14,058 bases of DNA, taken from positions 1 to 14,058 of the forward strand of contig CAIOHI010000139.1 in the NCBI GenBank assembly GCA_903858075.1, written 5' to 3'. Numbering within the stretch: position 1 is the stretch's first letter; every line of letters begins with the position of its first letter. Of this stretch, positions 7,982-13,956 are shown one piece after another. The DNA comes from an uncultured Actinomycetes bacterium. GTDB taxonomy: Bacteria; Actinomycetota; Acidimicrobiia; Acidimicrobiales; Ilumatobacteraceae. The notes below the pieces were generated by a model, which saw nothing but the letters and a program-made list of their open reading frames with translations, was not told the origin of the DNA and made no database searches. A program made the translations under genes and the position numbers.

Positions 7982-8377
7982 CTACTTGTCTGAATCGTCA
8001 GAGTCATCGCTCTCAACAGCAGCGACCTCGGTGCGAACTTCAATACGACGCACAATTGCAGATTTCAGCGCTCGCACTTCTACACCTTCAACCAATTCGA
8101 CCCAGACAACACTGCCTGCGCTGTCATCTTCATCGAAGCCGGTAACGAAGCCAATGAAACCTGAGGACATCTGTACTTCGTCGCCAATTTGAACTGCCCG
8201 CACCAACTCTTGGGCATCTTTAGCCCGCTTACGCTGTGGACGAATGAGAAGGAAGTACATAGCCACAAAAATGAGGCCGAAGAAAAAGAGTTGAAATATG
8301 GCGGAACCCCCGCCTGAGGATTTTTCGGCGGCAAGGAGAGCAGTTGGGGAAAGAGACATGGCGACAAGCGTAGCCAC
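7982..8377 (-). CDS. yajC: Preprotein translocase subunit YajC
   Basis: Small single-span membrane protein of the SecDF-YajC holotranslocon. It has 131 residues. A short N-terminus (LLAAEKSSGGG) precedes one membrane helix (about 26-44) that ends in the family hallmark YFLLIRPQRKR. The small YajC domain follows (VQIGDEVQMSSGFIGFVTGF) with an acidic C-terminal tail of Asp/Ser repeats. I use the GTG at 8377, which overlaps the tgt stop by one base (TAGTG) and has a weak GGGG six bases upstream. The ATG at 8359, six codons later, would also give a normal YajC but lacks any ribosome site. It is followed after eight bases by secD, the standard arrangement. Confidence 0.94.
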   Translation of the reverse strand: MATLVAMSLSPTALLAAEKSSGGGSAIFQLFFFGLIFVAMYFLLIRPQRKRAKDAQELVRAVQIGDEVQMSSGFIGFVTGFDEDDSAGSVVWVELVEGVEVRALKSAIVRRIEVRTEVAAVESDDSDDSDK

Positions 8378-9477
8378 TATGAGCCCCAGACTCCCATTAC
8401 CCGTTGTCTCATTTGCTGAAATGTGCCATTTCCTATCGCTTCACGCATCTCGGCCATGAGGGCAAAAGTCCATGCAATGTTGTGATATGACACCAATCGA
8501 GAGGCAGTTGGCTCGGATGTTTGAAATAAGTGGCGAATATAGGCCCGAGAATGTCGACGACAGACCATGCACGCGCATTCTGCATCGAGCGGCAGATCTT
8601 GCAGTCCGTATTGGGCATTTTTCATATTCAATTTTCCAGTACTCGTGAGAGCAGTCCCGTGGCGGCCCAAACGGGTTTGTAGCACACAGTCAAATTGGTC
8701 GACTCCTAAGTTGACTGCCTCAATGAGCGAAGCCGGGTCGCCCACGCCCATGAGATACCGGGGTCGATCTGTGGGCAGGTTCTGCAACGCAGCAGCCAAT
8801 GCGGGCAACATCTCTTCGCGTGATTCTCCGACAGAGAGACCACCAATGCCGTAACCATCAAATTCTAAAGCAGCTGTTGAAGTGGCACTACGTGCACGAA
8901 GTTCTGGGTTGATGCCACCCTGCACAATGCCAAACAACGCCTGGTCTGCGCGAGTGTGGTGCTCACGAGCACGCTCAGCCCACATGGAGGTGCGTTTCAA
9001 TGCCAGTTCAACTACATGTGGTTCAGATGGCAAAGGTGGACACACGTCGAGAACCATCTGAATTGTCGCACCAAGTTTCTGTTGCACTTCCACCGCAGTT
9101 TCAGGTGTGTACCGGTGCAGAGATCCGTCGTATGTCGACTTGAAAGTCACTCCGTCATCATCGACTTTGGGTTCTAGAGAGAAAACCTGGAAACCACCCG
9201 AGTCGGTGAGCGTGAGCCCACCCCAACTTGCGAATTTTCCGAGACCACCCAGTGCTTCCACCGTGTCGGCCCCCGGACGCAACATGAGGTGATACGTGTT
9301 GCCCAAAACAATTTGCGCTCCAAGATCTTCATAGTCGACCGCGCTGAGATACCGCACGGCACCACGAGTGCCCACCGGCATAAAACACGGAGTTGTATAA
9401 CTTCCGTGAGCAGTGGTTGCCACGCCGGCACGAGCTGTGCCCTCTAACGCTTGCACTTCAAATGAAACTGGATGCAC
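8377..9477 (-). CDS. tgt: Queuine/preQ1 tRNA-guanine transglycosylase
   Basis: Exchanges guanine-34 of GUN-anticodon tRNAs (Asp, Asn, His, Tyr) for preQ1, the committed step of queuosine synthesis. It has 366 residues, the normal bacterial size. Visible sites: TDSGGFQVFS with the general acid Asp92; GIVQGG (183-188); GGLSVGE (212-218); the nucleophile Asp263 in QFDCVLQTRLGRHG; and a zinc site C301-x-C303-x2-C306 with His332. The loop after the nucleophile is VLQTR, where the family usually has a Pro (MPTR or LPTR). The start is GTG at 9477, overlapping the queA TAG by one base (TAGTG), with GGAAAG nine bases upstream inside queA. Two of its substrates, tRNA-His and tRNA-Asp, are charged by hisS and aspS further down the same gene run. 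Confidence 0.96.
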   Translation of the reverse strand: MHPVSFEVQALEGTARAGVATTAHGSYTTPCFMPVGTRGAVRYLSAVDYEDLGAQIVLGNTYHLMLRPGADTVEALGGLGKFASWGGLTLTDSGGFQVFSLEPKVDDDGVTFKSTYDGSLHRYTPETAVEVQQKLGATIQMVLDVCPPLPSEPHVVELALKRTSMWAERAREHHTRADQALFGIVQGGINPELRARSATSTAALEFDGYGIGGLSVGESREEMLPALAAALQNLPTDRPRYLMGVGDPASLIEAVNLGVDQFDCVLQTRLGRHGTALTSTGKLNMKNAQYGLQDLPLDAECACMVCRRHSRAYIRHLFQTSEPTASRLVSYHNIAWTFALMAEMREAIGNGTFQQMRQRVMGVWGS

Positions 9478-10517
9478 TAGAGGTCACTTTCCGTCGTTGG
9501 GTTGTTGAACCGAGCAAGAAGCATGGCATCGCCAAAAGATAAGAAACGATAATTCTCTTGTTGGGCTTCAGCATAGAGATCTCGCCATTTCTCTCCGATG
9601 AACGCCTGCACCATGAGCAACAGTGTTGTTCTTGGCATATGGAAGTTGGTCATCATGAGGTCAACGTATTTCCACGAGTATCCAGGCGTAATGAAGAGTC
9701 GTGTGCGACCAGTGAGTTCCCCTGCAACCGCTACCGACTCAAGCGCGCGCACCGAAGTGGTACCTACAGCAACCACTCGCTTTGCGTTAGTCACAAGTTG
9801 CATTGTTTCTTGTGGAACGTTGTACCACTCGGAGTGAATGACGTGATTAAGGGGGTTCTCTTCATCGACTGGTTTAAAGGTGTCAAGACCAACGACTAAT
9901 TCAACCTTTGCAATTTTCACACCCATTTTCTCGATCTTCTCGAGTAACTCAGAAGTGAAATGCAAGCCAGCAGTTGGTGCAGCAGATGACTTTGCCTCAT
10001 GGGCATAAACAGTTTGATAGCGCTCAAGATCTTCCAACGTGGTCGTGATGTACGGAGGCAATGGCAATGCCCCCACTGCCTCTATTGCGGCTCTACGTTC
10101 ACCAGAGGTGGCTCCGACACATAACCTGATGCGAAAGGTATCGCCAGCAGATGACCGCCCCAGCACCTCAGCAAATTCTTCGCCCGAGGACGTAGCAAGA
10201 AGTTCACCGTCTCGCATTTTTCGACCAGGCCGAATGAGCGCTTCCCATTCGCTGTCATCGTCTTGCAAGGGTTCAAGAAGCAACACTTCTACCCGACCTC
10301 CCGTGCTGCGGGTGAGTGATAGCCGACTTGGCAGCACTCGGGTTTCATTCACCACTAGAACATCACCTGCTTGCAAAAAATCGGTGATATCGGAAACCTT
10401 TTTATGTTGCACTACTCCGCTGACATAGACCAACATGCGTGCGGCGTCGCGGGGCTCCATAGGCACTTGTGCAATGAAGTGGTCGGGCAAGTTGTAGTCG
10501 ATATCGGCGAGTTGCAC
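9477..10517 (-). CDS. queA: S-adenosylmethionine:tRNA ribosyltransferase-isomerase
   Basis: Uses the ribosyl part of S-adenosylmethionine to turn preQ1 in tRNA into epoxyqueuosine, directly after the Tgt step. It has 346 residues, the usual length. Family motifs in order: an N-terminal LPDHFIAQVP...RDAARMLV; VVNETRVLPSRL (55-66); LPLPPYI (151-157); AAPTAGLHFT (179-188); HSEWYNVP (228-235); VGTTSVRALE (251-260); MTNFHMPRTTLLLMVQAF (289-306); and YRFLSFGDAMLL near the end. The start is GTG at 10517, nine bases after the ruvB stop and without a clear ribosome site. The stop overlaps the tgt start, so QueA and Tgt are coupled. A separate epoxyqueuosine reductase and the preQ1-making genes are not in the window. 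Confidence 0.96.
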   Translation of the reverse strand: MQLADIDYNLPDHFIAQVPMEPRDAARMLVYVSGVVQHKKVSDITDFLQAGDVLVVNETRVLPSRLSLTRSTGGRVEVLLLEPLQDDDSEWEALIRPGRKMRDGELLATSSGEEFAEVLGRSSAGDTFRIRLCVGATSGERRAAIEAVGALPLPPYITTTLEDLERYQTVYAHEAKSSAAPTAGLHFTSELLEKIEKMGVKIAKVELVVGLDTFKPVDEENPLNHVIHSEWYNVPQETMQLVTNAKRVVAVGTTSVRALESVAVAGELTGRTRLFITPGYSWKYVDLMMTNFHMPRTTLLLMVQAFIGEKWRDLYAEAQQENYRFLSFGDAMLLARFNNPTTESDL

Positions 10518-10526
10518 CGTTCAAGA

Positions 10527-11576
10527 CTACGAGGGAAAGCGTTCAGGTGGCGCCATATTGAGATGTTCAAAAGCTGCCGGCATTGCAATACGACCGCGCG
10601 GAGTGCGCGACAAGAAGCCTTGCTGAATAAGGAATGGCTCATATACATCTTCAACCGTTTCGGGTTGTTCACTAACGCTGATAGCCAGCGTGGTGAGCCC
10701 AACAGGGCCTCCACCAAATTGTTTGCACAATGCAGAAAGAATGGCGCGGTCTACTTTGTCGAGCCCGCGAGCATCGACCCCAAAAAGAACCAGCGCATCG
10801 GCCGCAATACCTGCGTCGATTATTCCCTCGCCCGATGGTGTTGGGTGATTCACTTCTGCATAATCGCGCACGCGACGCAATAGTCGGTTTGCAATTCGTG
10901 GAGTTCCCCGACTGCGACGTGCAATTTGCGCTGCACCATCGTCGTCAATGGTGATATTTAAAATGCGAGCAGCACGTAGAACAATTGCGGTGAGCTCTTC
11001 TTCATCGTAGAAATCGAGACGGCTCACTAAACCGAAACGGTCACGCAGAGGTCCAGTAATCATTCCGGTGCGAGTAGTTGCACCTACCAAGGTAAACGGT
11101 GGCAGCGATAACCGAATAGATGATGCTGCAGGGCCTTTGCCTACAACAATGTCTATTTGGAAATCTTCCATTGCTGGATACATAATTTCTTCAACCGAGC
11201 GCGACAGGCGATGAATTTCATCGATGAACAACACGTCGTGCTCACCAAGTTTGGTGAGAATTGCTGCAAGGTCGCCAGCCCGTTCAAGCGCGGGCCCTGA
11301 AGTGATGTGCAATTTTGCACCCATCTCTTCAGCAATGATGCATGCCATTGTGGTTTTTCCGAGCCCCGGAGGACCCGCCAAAAGGACGTGATCGGCTGCT
11401 TGCGAACGCTGCCGCGCCGCAGTGAGAACAATGCGCAAATGTTCTTTGAGCTCGCGCTGACCAATGAAGTCGTCAAGCAGGCGTGGACGCAACCCCGACT
11501 CTTCGCTCTCTATTTCCACCTCACGTTCTGTGTGATGCGGCGTCAATATATGCGGATCTACAAACTCGTCACGCAC
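10527..11576 (-). CDS. ruvB: Holliday junction branch migration ATPase RuvB
   Basis: AAA+ motor that drives branch migration with RuvA. I choose the GTG at 11576 (349 residues): it has GGAG six bases upstream, overlaps ruvA by only eight bases, and gives the N-terminus VRDEFVDP. A longer reading from the ATG at 11603 (358 residues, 35-base overlap, AAGG nine bases upstream) cannot be excluded. In the 349-residue numbering: Walker A GPPGLGKT at 68-75, Walker B LFIDEIH at 116-122, sensor 1 GATTRTG at 165-171, the likely arginine finger in PLRDRFG (Arg178), sensor 2 in RGTPRIANRLLRRVRDYAEV, and the C-terminal winged helix ending in EPFLIQQGFLSRTPRGRIA. All key residues are present. It is followed after nine bases by queA instead of yajC. 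Confidence 0.95.
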   Translation of the reverse strand: MRDEFVDPHILTPHHTEREVEIESEESGLRPRLLDDFIGQRELKEHLRIVLTAARQRSQAADHVLLAGPPGLGKTTMACIIAEEMGAKLHITSGPALERAGDLAAILTKLGEHDVLFIDEIHRLSRSVEEIMYPAMEDFQIDIVVGKGPAASSIRLSLPPFTLVGATTRTGMITGPLRDRFGLVSRLDFYDEEELTAIVLRAARILNITIDDDGAAQIARRSRGTPRIANRLLRRVRDYAEVNHPTPSGEGIIDAGIAADALVLFGVDARGLDKVDRAILSALCKQFGGGPVGLTTLAISVSEQPETVEDVYEPFLIQQGFLSRTPRGRIAMPAAFEHLNMAPPERFPS

Positions 11577-12168
11577 GTCGAGCTCCGAGAATTTGCAAGG
11601 CATCGCGCAACACCTTTTCTAACGTGGCATCGGTCGCAGGGTTCAATTCGGACAGGACAGAACGGATTTCCTCGTTGTCGTAGCCCAACCCCACGAGCGC
11701 TTCGCGTAGATCTCCGAGCGACGAAGTGCCTTGTGATTCTGCTCCGCTGCTATTTGGCAGGTCGAGCATGTCGAACTTGCCACGTAATTCAACGAGAAGT
11801 CGTTCAGCGGTTTTTTTGCCTACACCTGGGACCATAGTCAACGCTGCAAGATCGGAAGTGATGACGATATTTTGCAAACCTTTCGGAGAGTGTGTTGCCA
11901 AAACTGCCATTGCCATTGAAGGCCCCACTCCGTGGGCCGCAATAAGAATTTGAAAGCTGTCACGTTCTTCACGCGTAAGGAAACCAAATAATGTTTGCGC
12001 GTCTTCGCGAACTTGATGATGAACATATAAAAAACAAGCTGTTGTGGGTTCGAGCTCACCAAAAACTCGTGGTGTGACCGCAACGATGTACCCCACACCC
12101 GACACTTCAACAAGCACATGGGCAGGAGCATTGCGCTCAAGAACTGTTCCGCGTAATGAGCCAATCAT
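11569..12168 (-). CDS. ruvA: Holliday junction DNA-binding protein RuvA
   Basis: Tetrameric protein that holds the four-way junction and loads RuvB. It has 199 residues. Domain I is the N-terminal OB fold (MIGSLRGTVLER; VSGVGYIVAVTP) with the acidic pin Glu55-Asp56 in VREDAQTLFGF. Domain II holds two helix-hairpin-helix motifs, IAAHGVGPSMAMAVL (76-90) and LTMVPGVGKKTAERL (110-124). After a flexible linker (about 135-150), domain III (GDLREALVGLGYDNEEIRSVL) is the RuvB-binding part. The ATG at 12168 overlaps the ruvC TGA as ATGA and has AGGG seven bases upstream. No anomaly is seen. Confidence 0.96.
   Translation of the reverse strand: MIGSLRGTVLERNAPAHVLVEVSGVGYIVAVTPRVFGELEPTTACFLYVHHQVREDAQTLFGFLTREERDSFQILIAAHGVGPSMAMAVLATHSPKGLQNIVITSDLAALTMVPGVGKKTAERLLVELRGKFDMLDLPNSSGAESQGTSSLGDLREALVGLGYDNEEIRSVLSELNPATDATLEKVLRDALQILGARRA
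11583..11586 (-). promoter_or_regulatory. Ribosome binding site that favours the GTG start of ruvB
   Basis: GGAG on the minus strand ends six bases before the GTG at 11576, inside the last codons of ruvA. It favours the shorter ruvB over the ATG at 11603, whose AAGG lies nine bases upstream. Confidence 0.5.
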
Positions 12169-12722
12169 GAAGCAACCCTGCGTGAAATACGCGCGTTGGC
12201 CCCAGAAAGTGCAGGCGACATTGCAAGATGGCAGAGGGCTAAAGCAGCAGCATCGGCGGCATCGGCGGGTTGCGGCAGCGATGCCAAACCGAGGCGAGCC
12301 TTGACCATTTTTTGAATTTGCGTTTTATCGGCCTGACCCCAGCCGGCAACAGCGCCCTTTACCTGAGTAGGCGTGTATTGGGCCACCGCACAACCTGCAA
12401 GTGCGGCCAACGACAATACGACACCACTGACCTGCGCAACGCTCATTGCCGTACGCACGTTGTGGTGAAGAAAGACCTGCTCAATAACAACAGCATCAGG
12501 TGAAAATTCAGCAAGTAGATCGGTGATGTCTTCATGCACCTGAGCAAGACGATTGGCCAGGTGTTCGCTTGGTTCAGTACGAATGACCCCAAGAGCCAAA
12601 GCTTCGGCCTCGTATTTACCCCCAGAAGTGCGCCGCAACACTGCGTAGCCACACCGAGTGAGCCCTGGATCGATGCCCAACACAACAGGCGAGGCTTGAG
12701 GGGCCTTTTCGGGTACGAACAT
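12165..12722 (-). CDS. ruvC: Crossover junction endodeoxyribonuclease RuvC
   Basis: Dimeric resolvase that cuts Holliday junctions after RuvAB branch migration. With the ATG at 12722 it has 185 residues. The RNase H-like core shows the four catalytic acids: Asp18 in LGIDPGLTRCGY, Glu81 in VVIEQVF, and Asp154 and Asp157 in ADAADAAALALCHL. The junction-binding segment YTPTQVKGAVAGWGQADKTQ is typical. A TTG at 12740 would extend the protein by six residues but lies inside the promoter spacer. No ribosome site precedes either start; the ATG sits seven bases after a good -10 box, so the transcript is probably leaderless. It overlaps ruvA by four bases (ATGA). It is the first gene after the only sizeable internal gap, so it may head its own ruvCAB transcript. 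Confidence 0.95.
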   Translation of the reverse strand: MFVPEKAPQASPVVLGIDPGLTRCGYAVLRRTSGGKYEAEALALGVIRTEPSEHLANRLAQVHEDITDLLAEFSPDAVVIEQVFLHHNVRTAMSVAQVSGVVLSLAALAGCAVAQYTPTQVKGAVAGWGQADKTQIQKMVKARLGLASLPQPADAADAAALALCHLAMSPALSGANARISRRVAS

Positions 12723-12729
12723 ACGTTTG

Positions 12730-12758
12730 ATTGTAGCCAAATAGGTTGGCTAAGTTAA
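12730..12758 (-). promoter_or_regulatory. Probable ruvC promoter, leaderless
   Basis: Minus-strand -35 TTAACT (12758-12753, overlapping the peroxiredoxin stop), a 17-base spacer, and -10 TACAAT (12735-12730). Seven bases separate the -10 from the A of the ruvC ATG, so transcription would begin at or next to that A. The absence of a ribosome site fits a leaderless mRNA, which is common in Actinobacteria. This is a by-eye promoter call. Confidence 0.55.
12734..12752. promoter_or_regulatory. Operator-like inverted repeat in the ruvC promoter spacer
   Basis: Perfect 7-bp arms TAGCCAA (12734-12740) and TTGGCTA (12746-12752) flank a 5-base centre. The repeat covers the whole spacer between -35 and -10 plus the first two bases of the -10. 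No T-run follows on either strand, so it is not an ordinary terminator. It does not look like the mycobacterial LexA box. A repressor site is the most natural reading (inference). Confidence 0.5.
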
Positions 12759-13210
12759 GCATTTGCTGCGGAAATAGCGGCAATCAGTTCTTCCACTGGG
12801 CGGAATGTAACCCCCACAAGGGCCCGGTGCACATAGCGCACCACCCCGGAAGCGTCGATGACGAAAACGCTGCGCCGTGGAATGCCGAGTGGCCCCAGAA
12901 CTCCGTACGCACGAGCAACCGATTTTTCTGTGTCGGCTAGCAGCGGGAACTGGAAACCGTGCTGAGCAGCAAATTTTTCGTGACTCTCGAGATCTTGCGC
13001 CGAGAGAGCAAGAACCTGCGCATCTAACTCGCTGAATTGAGCAAGTTCATTGTTGTAGCACACGAGTTGCTTGGTGCACACCGGGGTGTTGTCGCCTGGG
13101 TAGAAAACAAGAACAACTGTTTTCCCTTTGTAAGCATTTAACGAGTGGGTCACATTGCCTGTGCCCACGAGTGAAAAATCGGGTGCTTGGTCTCCAACTG
13201 AAATACTCAT
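12755..13210 (-). CDS. Peroxiredoxin, Bcp/PrxQ type
   Basis: Thiol peroxidase that reduces hydrogen peroxide and organic hydroperoxides, probably with thioredoxin. It has 151 residues, typical for the Bcp/PrxQ group, and no signal peptide, so it is cytoplasmic. The thioredoxin-fold opening VGDQAPDFSL is followed by the active site FYPGDNTPVCTKQL, with Pro38, Thr42 and the peroxidatic Cys45. A second cysteine is Cys51, six residues on; in the common two-cysteine form (CTKQLCSY) it is five residues on. The conserved Arg is probably in GIPRRSVFVID. The ATG at 13210 overlaps the yebC TGA (ATGA) and has GGAG eight bases upstream, so it is coupled to yebC. A peroxidase between yebC and ruvC is not part of the usual actinobacterial order. 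Cytoplasmic peroxide defence next to recombination repair is suggestive but unproven. Confidence 0.92.
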   Translation of the reverse strand: MSISVGDQAPDFSLVGTGNVTHSLNAYKGKTVVLVFYPGDNTPVCTKQLVCYNNELAQFSELDAQVLALSAQDLESHEKFAAQHGFQFPLLADTEKSVARAYGVLGPLGIPRRSVFVIDASGVVRYVHRALVGVTFRPVEELIAAISAANA

Positions 13211-13956
13211 TGATCCATCTCCGCCATAATTTCTTCGGCTATATCAAAATTAGAATAAACGTCTTGGACGTCGTCGTTATCTTCCAACATGTCCATGATA
13301 CGAAGAACCTTACGTGCATCTTCAACGTCAGACACAGGAATTGATGTGTCTGACACCATGGTACTTTCCGCATCGAGTACCGAGAACTTCGCTGCTTCCA
13401 GCGCAGTTTTGACGTTCCACATTGCCGATGGCTCTGTTGTTACACGCCACACATCGCCATCACGTTCAATATCGTCAGCACCAGATTCAAGCGCGACAGT
13501 CATTACATCATCTTCCGAGGCAACCCCGTCGACAATGATGACTCCTCTCCGCGAAAACTGCCAACCCACTGCTCCGGGCTCGGCCATTGCACCACCAAAT
13601 TTCGAGAAAGCAAGGCGCACGTCTGATGCTGTGCGATTGCGATTGTCGGTAAGCACATCGACCAACATTGCAACTCCACCTGGCCCATAGCCCTCATAAG
13701 TGATGGATTCATAGTTCGCACCAGTTGCTTCGCCACTTCCACGTTTGATTGCGCGATCAATAGCTTCGTTTGTCATTTGCCCGGCTTTCGCCTTGAGCAC
13801 AACTGTGCGCAGTGCCGCATTGGTTTCAGCGTCGCCACCACCTTCGCGAGCGGCAACTTCAATTTGGCGAGCCATCTTGGCAAAAAGCTTTCCACGCTTC
13901 TTATCGACAGCAGCCTTTTTGTGTTTGATCGTTGCCCATTTGGAATGGCCTGACAT
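13207..13956 (-). CDS. yebC: YebC/PmpR (TACO1) family protein
   Basis: Conserved bacterial protein described both as a DNA-binding transcription regulator and, for some members, as a translation factor that eases ribosome stalling at proline runs; which applies here cannot be told. It has 249 residues, the usual length. The start MSGHSKWATIKHKKAAVDKKRGKLF is the hallmark of the family; EGYGPGGVAMLVDVLTDN and NRTASDVRLAFSKFGG lie in the middle, and the acidic C-terminal domain (VSDVEDARKVLRIMDMLEDNDDVQDVYSNFD) is typical. The ATG at 13956 has AGGA close upstream and AAGG further up. It is the first gene of the run visible here, and its stop overlaps the peroxiredoxin start. yebC next to ruvCAB is a widespread association. 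Confidence 0.96.
   Translation of the reverse strand: MSGHSKWATIKHKKAAVDKKRGKLFAKMARQIEVAAREGGGDAETNAALRTVVLKAKAGQMTNEAIDRAIKRGSGEATGANYESITYEGYGPGGVAMLVDVLTDNRNRTASDVRLAFSKFGGAMAEPGAVGWQFSRRGVIIVDGVASEDDVMTVALESGADDIERDGDVWRVTTEPSAMWNVKTALEAAKFSVLDAESTMVSDTSIPVSDVEDARKVLRIMDMLEDNDDVQDVYSNFDIAEEIMAEMDQ

Noticed and set aside
9477..10540. A preQ1 riboswitch controlling queA-tgt
   Set aside because: Only nine bases separate ruvB and queA, which leaves no room for an aptamer, and I saw no such fold.
10371..10883. A 170-codon plus-strand reading frame opposite queA and ruvB
   Set aside because: It is a shadow of two real genes on the other strand; no family features and no promoter or ribosome site stand out.
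11307..11837. A 176-codon plus-strand reading frame opposite ruvB and ruvA
   Set aside because: It is antisense to highly conserved coding sequence, has no domain signature, and spans two genes in a way that only a shadow frame would.
12720..12740. TTG at 12740 as the ruvC start
   Set aside because: It has no ribosome site and lies inside the promoter spacer; the ATG at 12722 gives a normal RuvC N-terminus.
12734..12752. The inverted repeat before ruvC as an intrinsic terminator of yebC-prx
   Set aside because: The stem is only 7 bp with moderate GC and no T-run follows on either strand; its position inside a promoter fits an operator better.
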